DNA of 64,000 nucleotides from Streptococcus mitis NCTC 12261 (lineage in GTDB: Bacteria > Bacillota > Bacilli > Lactobacillales > Streptococcaceae). Numbering within the stretch: the first letter of the stretch is position 1; each line of letters opens with the position of its first letter. A model generated the notes under the pieces. It saw only the letters and a program-made list of their open reading frames with translations, was not told where the DNA came from and made no database searches. Shown here piece by piece: positions 47,194 to 57,429 of this stretch. Made by a program: the position numbers and the translations under genes. The stretch lies in assembly GCF_000148585.2 (NCBI RefSeq), contig NZ_CP028414.1, forward strand, positions 735,501 through 799,500, given 5' to 3'.

Positions 47194-48456
47194 ATGGTAA
47201 GTACACAAGAACAATTTGAACAGGTACAGGCTGTTAAAAAATCGATTAACACAGCTAGTGAAGAGGTGAAAAACCAAGCCTTGCTAGCCATGGCTGATCA
47301 CTTATTAGCAGCTACTGAGGAAATTTTAGCAGCCAATGCCCTTGATATGGAAGCTGCTAAGGGTAAAATCTCAGATGTAATGCTGGATCGTCTTTATTTG
47401 GATGCAAGTCGTATAGAAGCAATGGCAACCGGGATTCGTGAAGTGGTTGCTTTACCAGATCCAATCGGTGAAGTTTTGGAAACAAGTCAGCTTGAAAATG
47501 GCTTGGTTATCACCAAGAAACGTGTAGCTATGGGAGTTATTGGTATAATCTATGAAAGCCGTCCAAATGTGACGTCTGATGCGGCTGCTTTGGCTCTTAA
47601 AAGTGGAAATGCAGTTGTTCTTCGTAGTGGTAAGGATGCCTATCAAACGGCCCATGCCATTGTCACAGCCTTGAAGAAGGGTTTGGAGACAACGACCATT
47701 CATCCAGATGTGATTCAACTAGTGGAAGATACCAGCCGTGAAAGTAGCTATGCTATGATGAAGGCCAAGGGCTATCTAGACCTGCTCATTCCTCGTGGAG
47801 GGGCTGGTTTGATCAATGCAGTGGTTGAAAATGCTATTGTACCAGTTATCGAGACAGGAACTGGGATTGTCCATGTTTATGTCGATAAGGACGCAGATGA
47901 GGACAAGGCACTGTCTATCATCAACAATGCCAAAACTAGTCGTCCTTCTGTCTGCAATGCCATGGAGGTTCTACTTGTTCATGAAGACAAAGCAGCAAGC
48001 TTCCTTCCTCGCTTGGAGCAAGTTCTAGTTGCAGAGCGCAAGGAAGCTGGACTGGAGCCAATTCAATTCCGTGTAGATAGCACAGCAAGTCAGTTTGTTT
48101 CAGGTCGAGTAGCTGAGGCCCAAGACTTTGACACCGAGTTTTTAGACTATGTACTAGCTGTTAAGGTTGTGAGCAGTTTAGAAGAAGCAGTTGCTCATAT
48201 TGAAACCCACAGTACCCATCATTCGGATGCCATTGTGACGGAGAATGCTGAAGTTGCAGCTTACTTTACAGATCAAGTAGACTCTGCAGCAGTCTATGTC
48301 AATGCCTCAACGCGTTTCACCGATGGTGGCCAATTTGGTCTGGGTTGTGAAATGGGAATTTCTACTCAAAAACTGCACGCGCGTGGTCCAATGGGCTTGA
48401 AAGAATTGACCAGCTACAAGTATGTGGTTACTGGTGACGGACAGATAAGGGAGTAA
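47194..48456 (+). CDS. proA: Glutamate-5-semialdehyde dehydrogenase
   Basis: Reduces glutamyl-5-phosphate to glutamate semialdehyde. The 420-residue aldehyde-dehydrogenase-fold protein has the conserved [20 protein letters not shown] block and the catalytic cysteine in [31 protein letters not shown] lies near the C-terminus. It follows proB after 9 nt with AGAGG upstream. Confidence 0.97.
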   Translation: MVSTQEQFEQVQAVKKSINTASEEVKNQALLAMADHLLAATEEILAANALDMEAAKGKISDVMLDRLYLDASRIEAMATGIREVVALPDPIGEVLETSQLENGLVITKKRVAMGVIGIIYESRPNVTSDAAALALKSGNAVVLRSGKDAYQTAHAIVTALKKGLETTTIHPDVIQLVEDTSRESSYAMMKAKGYLDLLIPRGGAGLINAVVENAIVPVIETGTGIVHVYVDKDADEDKALSIINNAKTSRPSVCNAMEVLLVHEDKAASFLPRLEQVLVAERKEAGLEPIQFRVDSTASQFVSGRVAEAQDFDTEFLDYVLAVKVVSSLEEAVAHIETHSTHHSDAIVTENAEVAAYFTDQVDSAAVYVNASTRFTDGGQFGLGCEMGISTQKLHARGPMGLKELTSYKYVVTGDGQIRE

Positions 48457-48459
48457 AAA

Positions 48460-49257
48460 ATGAAGATTGGATTTATTGGTTTGGGAAATATGGGAGCTAG
48501 CTTGGCCAAGGCTGTTTTGCAGGCCAAGACGGGTGATGACCTTCTCCTTGCCAATCGCAGTCAAGCCAAGGTGGATGCTTTCATTGCCGACTTTGGCGGT
48601 CAAGCTTCTAGCAATGAAGAAATCTTTGCAGAAGCAGATGTGATTTTTCTAGGTGTTAAGCCAGCTCAGTTCTCAGACTTGCTTTCTCAATATCAGACCA
48701 TTCTTGAAAAACGAGGGAGTCTTCTTTTGATTTCGATGGCAGCTGGATTGACTTTGGAAAAACTCGCTAATCTTCTGCCAAGTCAACACCGAATTATTCG
48801 TATGATGCCGAATACCCCTGCTTCTATCGGGCAAGGAGTGATTAGTTATGCCTTGTCTCCTAATTGCAGGGCTGAGGACAGTGAGCTATTTTGTCAGCTT
48901 TTAAGCAAGGCTGGCCTCTTGGTTGAACTTGGGGAAGGCTTAATCGACGCGGCGACAGGTCTTGCAGGTTGTGGGCCGGCCTTTGTCTATCTCTTTATTG
49001 AGGCCTTGGCAGATGCAGGTGTTCAGACTGGATTGCCACGAGAGACAGCATTGAAAATGGCGGCTCAAACAGTGGTAGGAGCTGGTCAATTGGTCCTAGA
49101 AAGCCAAGAGCATCCTGGAGTATTGAAAGACCAAGTCTGCAGCCCAGGAGGTTCGACTATTGCTGGTGTAGCGAGCTTAGAAGCGCATGCTTTTAGAGGA
49201 ACGGTCATGGAGGCAGTTGGTCAAGCCTACAAACGAACACAAGAATTAGGTAAATAA
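48460..49257 (+). CDS. proC: Pyrroline-5-carboxylate reductase
   Basis: Carries out the last step of proline synthesis. The 265-residue protein has the Rossmann motif IGFIGLGNMGASL, the RMMPNTPASIGQG block and the C-terminal signature GCGPAFVYLFIEALADAG. It starts 3 nt after proA. A short hairpin terminator follows, then a BOX repeat. Confidence 0.97.
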   Translation: MKIGFIGLGNMGASLAKAVLQAKTGDDLLLANRSQAKVDAFIADFGGQASSNEEIFAEADVIFLGVKPAQFSDLLSQYQTILEKRGSLLLISMAAGLTLEKLANLLPSQHRIIRMMPNTPASIGQGVISYALSPNCRAEDSELFCQLLSKAGLLVELGEGLIDAATGLAGCGPAFVYLFIEALADAGVQTGLPRETALKMAAQTVVGAGQLVLESQEHPGVLKDQVCSPGGSTIAGVASLEAHAFRGTVMEAVGQAYKRTQELGK

Positions 49258-49282
49258 GAGGTAGTTTTGTCTGCCTCTTTTA
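49257..49282 (+). terminator. Terminator after proC
   Basis: AAGAGGTAG and CTGCCTCTT form the stem (one G-U pair), then TTTAT. Confidence 0.65.
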
Positions 49283-49291
49283 TGGTGGCTG

Positions 49292-49407
49292 ATACTCTTC
49301 GAAAATCTCTTCAAACTGCGTCAGATTCCATCTGCAACCTCAAAACAGTGTTTTGAGCAACCTGCGGCTAGCTTCCTAGTTTGCTCTTTGATTTTCATTG
49401 AGTATTA
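49292..49407. repeat. BOX-type repeat element
   Basis: A 116-bp copy of the dispersed pneumococcal/mitis BOX repeat. It begins ATACTCTTCGAAAATCTCTT (boxA start) and ends with TTGATTTTCATTGAGTATTA (boxC end), the two outer ends ATACTC/GAGTAT being inverted. In the middle a CTCAAAACA-gtg-TTTTGAG hairpin is visible. The usual GTCAGCGTCGCCTTGCC of boxA is reduced to GCGTCAGATT, so this is a shortened copy. Non-coding. Confidence 0.85.
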
Positions 49408-49426
49408 AATGAGAAGACAAAAAAGA

Positions 49427-49456
49427 TTGTCACAAACCCCTATTTTTTGATAGAAT
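49427..49456 (+). promoter_or_regulatory. tmk operon promoter
   Basis: TTGTCA (49427-49432) and an extended TGA TAGAAT (49451-49456), 18-nt spacer, about 30 nt before tmk and just downstream of the BOX. Confidence 0.6.
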
Positions 49457-49485
49457 AGAAGTAGTAAAAAAGAAATGAGTTAGAC

Positions 49486-50124
49486 ATGTCAAAAGGATTT
49501 TTAGTCTCTCTTGAGGGACCAGAGGGAGCAGGAAAGACCAGTGTTTTAGAGACTCTGCTACCAATTTTAGAGGAAAAAGGAGTAGAGGTGCTGACGACCC
49601 GTGAACCTGGCGGAGTCTTGATTGGGGAGAAGATTCGGGAAGTGATTTTGGACCCAAGTCATACTCAGATGGATGCGAAGACAGAGTTACTTCTTTATAT
49701 TGCCAGTCGCAGACAGCATTTGGTGGAAAAAGTTCTTCCAGCCCTTGAAGCTGGTAAGTTGGTCATTATGGACCGTTTCATCGATAGTTCTGTTGCCTAT
49801 CAGGGATTTGGTCGTGGCTTGAATATTGACGCCATTGACTGGCTCAATCAGTTTGCGACAGATGGCCTCAAACCCGATTTGACACTCTATTTTGACATCG
49901 AGGTGGAAGAGGGACTGGCTCGCATTGCTGCTAATAGCAATCGTGAGGTCAATCGTTTGGACTTGGAAGGATTGGACTTGCATAAAAAAGTCCGTCAAGG
50001 TTACCTTTCTCTTCTGGACAAAGAAGGAAGTCGTATTGTCAAGATTGATGCTAGTTTTCCTTTGGAGCAAGTTGTGGAAACTACCAAGGCTGTCTTGTTT
50101 GATAGAATGGGATTAGCTAAATGA
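49486..50124 (+). CDS. tmk: Thymidylate kinase
   Basis: Phosphorylates dTMP to dTDP. The 212-residue protein has the P-loop [10 protein letters not shown], the DR(F/Y) motif in [15 protein letters not shown] and the TREPGG block. Its stop overlaps the holB ATG (4 nt). First gene of the tmk-holB-yabA-rsmI run, the conserved Firmicute order. Confidence 0.97.
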   Translation: MSKGFLVSLEGPEGAGKTSVLETLLPILEEKGVEVLTTREPGGVLIGEKIREVILDPSHTQMDAKTELLLYIASRRQHLVEKVLPALEAGKLVIMDRFIDSSVAYQGFGRGLNIDAIDWLNQFATDGLKPDLTLYFDIEVEEGLARIAANSNREVNRLDLEGLDLHKKVRQGYLSLLDKEGSRIVKIDASFPLEQVVETTKAVLFDRMGLAK

Positions 50125-51011
50125 AACAAGATCAACTAAAGGCCTGGCAACCAGATCAGTTTAACCGCTTTGTCCGTATCCTAGAACAAGACCAGCTCAA
50201 TCATGCCTACCTCTTTTCAGGTTTCTTTGAAAGTTTGGAAATGGCGCAATTTTTAGCTAAGAGCCTCTTTTGTACAGATAAAGTAGGTGTTTTACCATGT
50301 GAGAAATGCCGAAATTGTAAGCTGATTGAACAGGGAGAATTTCCCGATGTCACCTTGATTAAACCAGTTAATCAGGTCATTAAGACAGAACGCATTCGAG
50401 AATTAGTGGGTCAGTTTTCCCAAGCAGGGATTGAAAGCCAGCAACAGGTTTTTATTATTGAGCAAGCTGAGAAGATGCATCCTAACGCAGCTAATTCTCT
50501 GCTCAAGGTCATCGAAGAACCCCAGAGTGAGGTTTATATTTTCTTCTTGACCAGAGATGAGGAGAAGATTTTACCGACAATTCGAAGTCGGACCCAGATT
50601 TTCCACTTTAAAAAACAAGAAGAGAAGCTGATATTGCTCTTAGAACAAATGGGACTGGTTAAGAAAAAAGCGACTCTCCTAGCCCAGTTTAGTCAATCGC
50701 GAGCTGAAGCAGAGAAGTTAGCCAATCAGGCAAGTTTTTGGACCTTGGTTGATGAAAGTGAACGCCTGCTGACTTGGTTAGTGGCTAAGAAAAAAGAAAG
50801 TTATTTGCAAGTTGCCAAACTAGCTAGCTTGGCAGATGATAAGGAAAAACAAGATCAGGTTTTACGGATTCTTGAAGTCCTCTGTCGGGAGGATCTCCTG
50901 CAAGCAAGAGTAAGAGTGATTCTACAAGATTTGCTAGAAGCTAGAAAAATGTGGCAAGCTAATGTCAGCTTTCAAAATGCCATGGAATACCTGGTCTTGA
51001 AAGAAATATAA
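50121..51011 (+). CDS. holB: DNA polymerase III subunit delta'
   Basis: A clamp-loader subunit partnering with DnaX. The 296-residue protein keeps the zinc cysteines (CEKCRNC) and an SRTQ-type sensor ([13 protein letters not shown]) but lacks a proper Walker A lysine motif, as expected for delta'. It overlaps tmk by 4 nt. Confidence 0.95.
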   Translation: MKQDQLKAWQPDQFNRFVRILEQDQLNHAYLFSGFFESLEMAQFLAKSLFCTDKVGVLPCEKCRNCKLIEQGEFPDVTLIKPVNQVIKTERIRELVGQFSQAGIESQQQVFIIEQAEKMHPNAANSLLKVIEEPQSEVYIFFLTRDEEKILPTIRSRTQIFHFKKQEEKLILLLEQMGLVKKKATLLAQFSQSRAEAEKLANQASFWTLVDESERLLTWLVAKKKESYLQVAKLASLADDKEKQDQVLRILEVLCREDLLQARVRVILQDLLEARKMWQANVSFQNAMEYLVLKEI

Positions 51012-51050
51012 ACTCAAAGATGAATGATAAAGAAAGGAAAGGGCTGTTTT

Positions 51051-51368
51051 ATGGACAAAAAAGAATTATTTGACGCGCTAGATGATTTTTCCCAACAGTT
51101 ATTGGTAACCTTGGCCGATGTGGAAGCCATCAAGAAAAATCTCAAGAGCCTGGTAGAGGAAAATACAGCTCTTCGCTTGGAAAATAGTAAGTTGCGAGAA
51201 CGCTTGGGTGAGGTGGAAGCAGATGCTCCCGTCAAGGCTAAGCATGTTCGTGAAAGTGTCCGTCGAATTTATAAAGATGGTTTTCACGTATGTAATGATT
51301 TTTATGGACAACGTCGAGAGCAGGACGAGGAATGTATGTTCTGTGACGAGTTGTTATACAGGGAGTAA
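51051..51368 (+). CDS. yabA: Replication initiation control protein YabA
   Basis: A regulator that restrains DnaA and contacts DnaN. The 105-residue protein has an N-terminal leucine-zipper coiled coil (about residues 10-55) and a C-terminal zinc site of form HVCN...CMFC ([20 protein letters not shown]). ATG 51051 ([10 protein letters not shown]) follows GGAAAGGG. The in-frame start at 51024 overlaps that site. It sits between holB and rsmI as in other Firmicutes. Confidence 0.95.
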   Translation: MDKKELFDALDDFSQQLLVTLADVEAIKKNLKSLVEENTALRLENSKLRERLGEVEADAPVKAKHVRESVRRIYKDGFHVCNDFYGQRREQDEECMFCDELLYRE

Positions 51369-51370
51369 GC

Positions 51371-52249
51371 ATGCAGATTCAAAAAAGTTTTAAGGGGCAG
51401 TCTCCCTATGGCAAGCTGTATCTAGTGGCAACGCCGATTGGCAATCTAGATGATATGACCTTTCGTGCTATCCAGACCTTAAAAGAAGTAGATTGGATTG
51501 CAGCTGAGGACACGCGCAATACAGGGCTTTTGCTCAAGCATTTTGATATTTCCACCAAGCAGATTAGTTTTCATGAGCACAATGCCAAGGAAAAGATTCC
51601 TGATTTGATTGGTTTCCTGAAAGCAGGACAAAGTATTGCTCAGGTATCCGATGCGGGTCTGCCTAGTATCTCGGACCCTGGTCATGATTTGGTCAAGGCA
51701 GCCATTGAGGAAGAAATTGCGGTTGTGACTGTTCCAGGTGCCTCTGCAGGAATTTCTGCCTTGATTGCCAGTGGTTTAGCGCCACAGCCACATATCTTTT
51801 ACGGCTTTTTACCGAGAAAATCAGGCCAGCAAAAGCAATTTTTCGACTTGAAAAAAGACTATCCTGAAACTCAGATTTTCTATGAATCGCCCCATCGTGT
51901 GGCAGATACGTTGGAAAATATGCTAGCAGTTTATGGTGACCGCTCGGTGGTCTTGGTTAGAGAATTGACCAAAATCTATGAAGAATACCAACGCGGTATC
52001 ATTTCTGAGTTATTAGAAAGCATCTCTGAAACGCCTCTCAAGGGTGAATGTCTTCTCATCGTTGGAGGTGCCAGTCAGGATGTGGAGAAAAAAGACGAGG
52101 AAGACTTGTTCTCAGAAATCCAAGCTCGCATCCAGCAAGGCATGAAGAAAAACCAAGCTATTAAGGAAGTAGCTAAGTTTTACCAGTGGAATAAGAGCCA
52201 GCTTTACGCAGCCTACCATGACTGGGAAGAAAATCAAGAAAATGACTAA
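51371..52249 (+). CDS. rsmI: 16S rRNA (cytidine-2'-O)-methyltransferase
   Basis: Methylates the 2'-O of C1402 in 16S rRNA. The 292-residue tetrapyrrole-methylase-fold protein has LYLVATPIGNLDDMTFRAI, AAEDTRNTGLLLKHF and VSDAGLPSISDPG. It starts 2 nt after yabA. A terminator follows, separating it from the trmFO leader. Confidence 0.96.
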   Translation: MQIQKSFKGQSPYGKLYLVATPIGNLDDMTFRAIQTLKEVDWIAAEDTRNTGLLLKHFDISTKQISFHEHNAKEKIPDLIGFLKAGQSIAQVSDAGLPSISDPGHDLVKAAIEEEIAVVTVPGASAGISALIASGLAPQPHIFYGFLPRKSGQQKQFFDLKKDYPETQIFYESPHRVADTLENMLAVYGDRSVVLVRELTKIYEEYQRGIISELLESISETPLKGECLLIVGGASQDVEKKDEEDLFSEIQARIQQGMKKNQAIKEVAKFYQWNKSQLYAAYHDWEENQEND

Positions 52250-52251
52250 AC

Positions 52252-52279
52252 AGGGAAGTTTGCCTTCTTCCCTTTTTTT
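52252..52279 (+). terminator. Terminator after rsmI
   Basis: GGGAAG and CTTCCC around an 8-nt loop, followed by seven T. Confidence 0.8.
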
Positions 52280-52310
52280 GTTATACTAGTAGAAGAAAAA
52301 ATTAGAAAGA

Positions 52311-52485
52311 TTTGTGGGAGTGAAAAAGTCCTGTGGACTTTTTCAGCCTGAGCCAAGAAACTTGAAAGCGAAGTAAGTCCTGTGGACTTTTTCAGCCTGA
52401 GCCAAGAAATTCGAAAGCTAGGCAAGTTCGGTTGGCTTTTTCAATGTGAAACTTGTCTTCACACTCCCAAAGAGGTATTAGTGTC
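52311..52485 (+). promoter_or_regulatory. trmFO leader with 49-nt tandem hairpin repeats
   Basis: Two near-identical 49-nt units (52326-52374 and 52375-52423) and a diverged third (from 52424) follow one another. Each of the first two contains AAAAGTCC-tgt-GGACTTTTT, a terminator-like stem with a T run. An outer stem TGGGAGTG (52315-52322) / CACTCCCA (52461-52468) encloses all three and ends 2 nt before the AAAGAGG ribosome-binding site of trmFO. The promoter is probably TATACT at 52281-52287. The arrangement suggests attenuation. I know no named family for it. Confidence 0.6.
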
Positions 52486-53820
52486 GTGTCTCAATCTTAT
52501 ATCAATGTTATCGGTGCTGGTTTGGCAGGTTCTGAAGCTGCCTACCAAATTGCAGAGCGTGGTATTCCAGTTAAACTTTATGAAATGCGTGGTGTCAAGT
52601 CAACACCCCAGCACAAAACAGACAATTTTGCAGAGTTGGTTTGTTCCAATTCTCTTCGTGGGGATGCTTTGACAAATGCAGTTGGTCTTCTCAAGGAAGA
52701 AATGCGTCGCTTGGGTTCTGTTATTTTGGAATCTGCTGAGGCTACACGTGTTCCTGCAGGTGGTGCGCTTGCGGTGGACCGTGATGGTTTCTCCCAAATG
52801 GTGACAGAAAAAGTTACCAACCATCCCTTGATTGAAGTGGTTCGTGATGAAATTACAGAATTACCGACAGATGTTATCACAGTTGTCGCTACTGGTCCCT
52901 TGACCAGCGATGCCCTAGCTGAGAAGATTCATGCTCTTAATGATGGCGATGGTTTCTATTTCTACGATGCGGCAGCGCCTATTATCGATGTCAATACTAT
53001 CGATATGAGCAAGGTCTATCTCAAGTCTCGTTATGATAAGGGAGAAGCCGCTTATCTCAACGCTCCTATGACCAAGCAAGAGTTTATGGATTTCCATGAA
53101 GCCTTGATCAATGCGGAGGAAGCACCACTCAATTCTTTTGAAAAAGAAAAATACTTTGAAGGATGTATGCCTATCGAAGTCATGGCCAAACGTGGCATTA
53201 AAACTATGCTTTATGGTCCTATGAAACCAGTGGGTCTGGAGTATCCAGATGACTACACAGGACCTCGTGATGGAGAATTCAAAACACCGTATGCGGTGGT
53301 TCAGCTTCGTCAGGACAATGCGGCTGGTAGCCTTTACAATATTGTTGGTTTCCAGACCCACCTCAAATGGGGAGAACAAAAGCGTGTCTTCCAAATGATT
53401 CCAGGTCTTGAAAATGCGGAGTTTGTACGTTATGGTGTCATGCACCGCAATTCTTACATGGATTCACCAAATCTTCTTGAGCAGACCTATCGTTCCAAGA
53501 AACAGCCAAACCTCTTCTTTGCTGGTCAGATGACAGGTGTGGAAGGCTATGTTGAGTCAGCTGCTTCAGGCTTGGTTGCGGGAATTAACGCCGCTCGTCT
53601 CTTCAAGGGAGAAAGCGAGGCTGTTTTCCCAGAGACCACAGCGATTGGAAGTCTGGCTCATTATATCACCCATGCTGACAGCAAACATTTCCAACCAATG
53701 AATGTCAACTTTGGGATTATCAAGGAGTTGGAAGGCGAGCGTATTCGTGATAAGAAGGCTCGTTATGAAAAAATTGCAGAGCGCGCTCTTAGCGACCTAG
53801 AAGAATTTTTAACTGTCTAA
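52486..53820 (+). CDS. trmFO: FADH2/folate-dependent tRNA (uracil-54-C5)-methyltransferase
   Basis: Forms m5U54 in the T loop of tRNAs using methylenetetrahydrofolate. The 444-residue protein has an N-terminal FAD-binding motif ([16 protein letters not shown]), [17 protein letters not shown] with the reactive Cys, and [17 protein letters not shown] near the C-terminus. I chose GTG 52486 ([10 protein letters not shown]) because AGAGG lies 9 nt before it and the N-terminus matches the family. The TTG at 52453 is inside the leader stem. Confidence 0.95.
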   Translation: MSQSYINVIGAGLAGSEAAYQIAERGIPVKLYEMRGVKSTPQHKTDNFAELVCSNSLRGDALTNAVGLLKEEMRRLGSVILESAEATRVPAGGALAVDRDGFSQMVTEKVTNHPLIEVVRDEITELPTDVITVVATGPLTSDALAEKIHALNDGDGFYFYDAAAPIIDVNTIDMSKVYLKSRYDKGEAAYLNAPMTKQEFMDFHEALINAEEAPLNSFEKEKYFEGCMPIEVMAKRGIKTMLYGPMKPVGLEYPDDYTGPRDGEFKTPYAVVQLRQDNAAGSLYNIVGFQTHLKWGEQKRVFQMIPGLENAEFVRYGVMHRNSYMDSPNLLEQTYRSKKQPNLFFAGQMTGVEGYVESAASGLVAGINAARLFKGESEAVFPETTAIGSLAHYITHADSKHFQPMNVNFGIIKELEGERIRDKKARYEKIAERALSDLEEFLTV

Positions 53821-53867
53821 TTTTTTTGAAAGAATTGCTCATGATACTATAAAAATCTTAGAAATTG

Positions 53868-53876
53868 TGATAAAAT
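53868..53876 (+). promoter_or_regulatory. pyrH-frr extended -10
   Basis: TGA TAAAAT with the hexamer at 53871-53876, 27 nt before the pyrH ATG. Confidence 0.5.
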
Positions 53877-53903
53877 AGGTAGGATAAAAGAAGGAGAGTG
53901 AAA

Positions 53904-54641
53904 ATGGCGAATCCCAAGTATAAACGTATTTTAATCAAGTTATCAGGTGAAGCCCTTGCCGGTGAACGAGGCGTAGGGATTGATATCCAAACAGTTCAAA
54001 CAATCGCAAAAGAGATTCAAGAAGTTCATAGCTTAGGTATCGAAATTGCCCTTGTTATTGGTGGAGGAAATCTCTGGCGTGGCGAACCTGCTGCAGAAGC
54101 AGGAATGGACCGCGTTCAGGCAGATTACACAGGAATGCTTGGGACTGTTATGAATGCTCTTGTGATGGCAGATTCATTGCAACAAGTTGGGGTTGATACA
54201 CGTGTGCAAACAGCTATTGCTATGCAACAAGTGGCAGAGCCTTATGTCCGTGGCCGTGCCCTTCGTCACCTTGAAAAAGGCCGTATCGTTATCTTTGGTG
54301 CCGGAATTGGTTCACCTTACTTCTCAACCGATACAACAGCGGCCCTTCGTGCAGCTGAAATCGAAGCAGATGCCATCCTTATGGCTAAAAATGGTGTCGA
54401 CGGTGTTTACAATGCCGATCCTAAGAAGGACAAGACAGCTGTTAAATTTGAAGAATTGACCCACCGTGACGTTATCAATAAAGGTCTCCGTATCATGGAC
54501 TCAACAGCTTCAACCCTCTCAATGGACAACGATATTGACTTGGTTGTCTTTAACATGAACCAACCAGGCAACATCAAACGTGTCGTATTTGGTGAAAATA
54601 TCGGAACAACAGTTTCAAATAATATCGAAGAAAAGGAATAA
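53904..54641 (+). CDS. pyrH: UMP kinase
   Basis: Phosphorylates UMP to UDP, the first committed step toward UTP and CTP. The 245-residue amino-acid-kinase-fold hexamer protein has [22 protein letters not shown] and DVVMAKNG-like sequence ([16 protein letters not shown]). ATG 53904 (MANPKYKR) follows AAGGAGAG. frr follows after 8 nt. Confidence 0.97.
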   Translation: MANPKYKRILIKLSGEALAGERGVGIDIQTVQTIAKEIQEVHSLGIEIALVIGGGNLWRGEPAAEAGMDRVQADYTGMLGTVMNALVMADSLQQVGVDTRVQTAIAMQQVAEPYVRGRALRHLEKGRIVIFGAGIGSPYFSTDTTAALRAAEIEADAILMAKNGVDGVYNADPKKDKTAVKFEELTHRDVINKGLRIMDSTASTLSMDNDIDLVVFNMNQPGNIKRVVFGENIGTTVSNNIEEKE

Positions 54642-54649
54642 GAAAGATT

Positions 54650-55207
54650 ATGGCTAACGCAATTATTGAAAAAGCTAAAGAGAGAATGACCCAGTCTCAC
54701 CAATCACTTGCTCGTGAATTTGGTGGTATCCGTGCTGGCCGTGCCAATGCAAGCTTGCTTGACCGTGTACATGTAGAATACTATGGAGTCGAAACTCCTC
54801 TTAACCAAATCGCTTCAATTACCATTCCAGAAGCGCGTGTTTTGTTGGTAACACCATTTGACAAGTCTTCATTGAAAGACATCGAACGTGCTTTGAACGC
54901 TTCTGATCTTGGTATCACACCAGCGAATGACGGTTCTGTGATTCGCTTGGTTATCCCAGCTCTTACAGAAGAAACTCGTCGTGACCTTGCTAAAGAAGTG
55001 AAGAAGGTCGGTGAGAATGCTAAGGTGGCTGTCCGCAATATCCGTCGCGATGCTATGGACGAAGCTAAGAAACAAGAAAAAGCAAAAGAAATCACTGAAG
55101 ACGAATTGAAGACTCTTGAAAAAGACATTCAAAAAGTAACAGACGATGCTGTTAAACACATCGACGACATGACTGCCAACAAAGAGAAAGAACTTTTGGA
55201 AGTCTAA
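54650..55207 (+). CDS. frr: Ribosome recycling factor
   Basis: Splits post-termination ribosomes with EF-G. The 185-residue protein has the two-domain RRF pattern: [29 protein letters not shown] and [18 protein letters not shown] before the ATG is a weak ribosome-binding site. Co-transcribed with pyrH as in most bacteria. A hairpin terminator follows. Confidence 0.97.
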   Translation: MANAIIEKAKERMTQSHQSLAREFGGIRAGRANASLLDRVHVEYYGVETPLNQIASITIPEARVLLVTPFDKSSLKDIERALNASDLGITPANDGSVIRLVIPALTEETRRDLAKEVKKVGENAKVAVRNIRRDAMDEAKKQEKAKEITEDELKTLEKDIQKVTDDAVKHIDDMTANKEKELLEV

Positions 55208-55217
55208 AAATAAACAG

Positions 55218-55252
55218 AAAAACTCAGTTGGCATTGCTGGCTGAGTTTTATT
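55218..55252 (+). terminator. Terminator-like hairpin between frr and cvfB
   Basis: AAAACTCAG and CTGAGTTTT form the outer stem with further GGC/GCT pairing inside. The tail is short (TTATT), so it may be leaky. Confidence 0.65.
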
Positions 55253-55266
55253 CGAAAGAAGGAAAT

Positions 55267-56121
55267 ATGAATACAAATCTTGCAAGTTTTATCGTTGGAC
55301 TGATCATCGATGAAAACGACCGTTTTTACTTTGTGCAAAAGGATGGTCAAACCTATGCTCTTGCTAAGGAAGAAGGTCAACATACGGTAGGGGATACGGT
55401 CAAAGGTTTTGCCTACACGGATATGAAGCAAAAACTCCGCCTGACCACTCTAGAAGTGACCGCCACTCAGGACCAATTTGGTTGGGGAACTGTAACGGAA
55501 GTTCGTAAAGACTTGGGTGTCTTTGTGGATACAGGCCTTCCTGACAAGGAAATCGTTGTGTCACTCGATATTCTCCCTGAGCTCAAGGAACTCTGGCCTA
55601 AGAAGGGCGACCAACTTTACATCCGTCTCGAAGTGGACAAGAAAGACCGTATCTGGGGACTCTTGGCTTATCAAGAAGACTTCAAACGTCTGGCTCGTCC
55701 TGCCTACAACAACATGCAGAACCAAAACTGGCCAGCCATTGTTTACCGCCTCAAGCTGTCAGGGACTTTTGTTTACCTGCCAGAAAATAACATGCTTGGC
55801 TTTATCCATCCTAGCGAGCGCTACGCAGAGCCACGTTTGGGTCAAGTTTTAGATGCGCGTGTTATTGGTTTCCGTGAAGTGGACCGTACTTTGAACCTAT
55901 CCCTTAAACCACGTTCCTTTGAGATGTTGGAAAATGATGCCCAGATGATTTTGACCTACTTGGAAAGCAATGGTGGTTTCATGACCTTGAATGACAAGTC
56001 ATCCCCTGAGGATATCAAGGCAACCTTTGGAATTTCTAAAGGTCAGTTCAAGAAAGCACTCGGTGGCTTGATGAAGGCTGGTAAAATCAAGCAAGACCAG
56101 TTTGGGACAGAGTTGATTTAG
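55267..56121 (+). CDS. cvfB: S1-domain RNA-binding virulence regulator CvfB
   Basis: A 284-residue protein with S1-like RNA-binding domains ([20 protein letters not shown] and [20 protein letters not shown]) and a C-terminal winged-helix segment. Homologues in Staphylococcus (CvfB) and Streptococcus affect virulence gene expression through RNA. ATG 55267 ([11 protein letters not shown]) follows GAAGGAA. yozE follows after 8 nt. Confidence 0.92.
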   Translation: MNTNLASFIVGLIIDENDRFYFVQKDGQTYALAKEEGQHTVGDTVKGFAYTDMKQKLRLTTLEVTATQDQFGWGTVTEVRKDLGVFVDTGLPDKEIVVSLDILPELKELWPKKGDQLYIRLEVDKKDRIWGLLAYQEDFKRLARPAYNNMQNQNWPAIVYRLKLSGTFVYLPENNMLGFIHPSERYAEPRLGQVLDARVIGFREVDRTLNLSLKPRSFEMLENDAQMILTYLESNGGFMTLNDKSSPEDIKATFGISKGQFKKALGGLMKAGKIKQDQFGTELI

Positions 56122-56129
56122 GGAGACAT

Positions 56130-56345
56130 ATGAGAAAATCATTTTACACTTGGCTCATGACCGAGCGCAATCCTAAAAGTAACAGTCCCAAAGCTATCTT
56201 GGCAGACCTAGCTTTTGAAGAGTCAGCCTTTCCAAAACACACAGATGATTTTGATGAGGTGAGTCGCTTTTTGGAGGAGCATGCCAGTTTCTCTTTTAAC
56301 CTAGGAGACTTTGACGCTATCTGGCAAGAATACATAGAGCACTAG
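56130..56345 (+). CDS. yozE: YozE/UPF0346 family protein
   Basis: A 71-residue helical protein: [20 protein letters not shown], then [19 protein letters not shown] and FDAIWQEY. Matches the small YozE (UPF0346) family, whose role is unknown though a SAM-like nucleic-acid-binding fold is reported for it. GGGAGAC precedes the ATG. Confidence 0.9.
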   Translation: MRKSFYTWLMTERNPKSNSPKAILADLAFEESAFPKHTDDFDEVSRFLEEHASFSFNLGDFDAIWQEYIEH

Positions 56346-56386
56346 CATGATTCACTGGGTTTGGGCTAGTAATTTCTCCACCCCTT

Positions 56387-56395
56387 TGCTATAAT
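56387..56395 (+). promoter_or_regulatory. phoH-like gene extended -10
   Basis: TGC TATAAT with the hexamer at 56390-56395, 35 nt before the TTG start. Confidence 0.55.
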
Positions 56396-56429
56396 AAAAA
56401 GAAATAAAAGGATTAGAGAGGTTCTTTAT

Positions 56430-57425
56430 TTGAAGGAACATTCAATAGACATTCAACTGAGTCATCCAGATGACCTGTTTCATCTTTTTGGTTCCAATGA
56501 ACGCCATCTTCGTTTGATGGAAGAAGAGCTTGATGTGGTGATTCATGCTCGTACGGAGATTGTCCAGGTTTTGGGAGAAGAGGCTGCTTGTGAGGAAGCC
56601 CGTCAGGTTATTCAAGCTCTCATGGTCTTGGTGAACCGTGGGATGACCGTTGGTACGCCAGATGTGGTGACTGCAATTAGCATGGTCAAAAACGATGAAA
56701 TCGACAAGTTTGTCGCCCTTTACGAAGAAGAAATCATCAAGGATAATACAGGGAAACCTATCCGTGTCAAAACACTGGGTCAAAAACTTTATGTGGACAG
56801 TGTTAAACAGCATGATGTGACCTTTGGAATTGGGCCAGCAGGAACAGGGAAGACCTTTCTTGCAGTGACCTTGGCAGTGACTGCTCTTAAACGTGGGCAG
56901 GTCAAGCGGATTATCTTGACTCGTCCAGCAGTGGAAGCAGGAGAGAGTCTAGGTTTTCTTCCGGGTGATCTTAAGGAGAAGGTAGATCCTTACCTTCGAC
57001 CTGTTTATGATGCCTTGTATCAGATTCTGGGAAAAGACCAAACGACTCGTCTCATGGAGCGTGAAATTATCGAGATTGCGCCCCTTGCCTACATGCGTGG
57101 ACGGACCTTGGATGATGCCTTTGTCATTCTCGATGAGGCACAAAATACGACCATCATGCAGATGAAGATGTTCTTGACGCGTTTAGGCTTTAATTCTAAG
57201 ATGATTGTCAATGGAGATATCAGTCAGATTGACCTTCCGCGTAACGTCAAGTCCGGTTTGATTGATGCCCAAGAAAAGCTCAAGAACATTCACCAGATTG
57301 ACTTTGTTCATTTTTCAGCCAAGGATGTGGTTCGCCATCCAGTTGTCGCTCAGATTATCCGAGCTTATGAACCAGCTCCAGTTAAAAATGAAGAGCGTGA
57401 AGAAGTCCAAGAAGAAACAGAATAA
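56430..57425 (+). CDS. PhoH-like ATPase/RNA-processing protein
   Basis: A 331-residue P-loop protein of the PhoH/YbeZ family. It has an N-terminal KH-like region, Walker A GPAGTGKT near residue 138 and Walker B FVILDEAQN. YbeZ-type proteins work with the endonuclease YbeY in rRNA maturation. I chose TTG 56430 (MKEHSIDIQLSH) because GAGAGG lies 8 nt before it and the N-terminus looks conserved. The C-terminal tail is a run of Glu and Lys. A bidirectional terminator follows. Confidence 0.92.
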   Translation: MKEHSIDIQLSHPDDLFHLFGSNERHLRLMEEELDVVIHARTEIVQVLGEEAACEEARQVIQALMVLVNRGMTVGTPDVVTAISMVKNDEIDKFVALYEEEIIKDNTGKPIRVKTLGQKLYVDSVKQHDVTFGIGPAGTGKTFLAVTLAVTALKRGQVKRIILTRPAVEAGESLGFLPGDLKEKVDPYLRPVYDALYQILGKDQTTRLMEREIIEIAPLAYMRGRTLDDAFVILDEAQNTTIMQMKMFLTRLGFNSKMIVNGDISQIDLPRNVKSGLIDAQEKLKNIHQIDFVHFSAKDVVRHPVVAQIIRAYEPAPVKNEEREEVQEETE

Positions 57426-57429
57426 CAAA

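Noticed and set aside
52326-52423. Tandem 49-nt repeats considered as a CRISPR array
   Set aside because: There are no spacers between units, only two good copies, and no cas genes nearby.
52382-52672. Plus-strand 96-codon open frame across the trmFO leader and gene start
   Set aside because: It is made of the tandem repeat plus an out-of-frame reading of trmFO. It has no family resemblance and overlaps a certain gene.
54869-55285. Long minus-strand open frame opposite frr
   Set aside because: It is antisense to a certain gene, has biased amino-acid content from the reverse of Lys/Glu codons and no ribosome-binding site.
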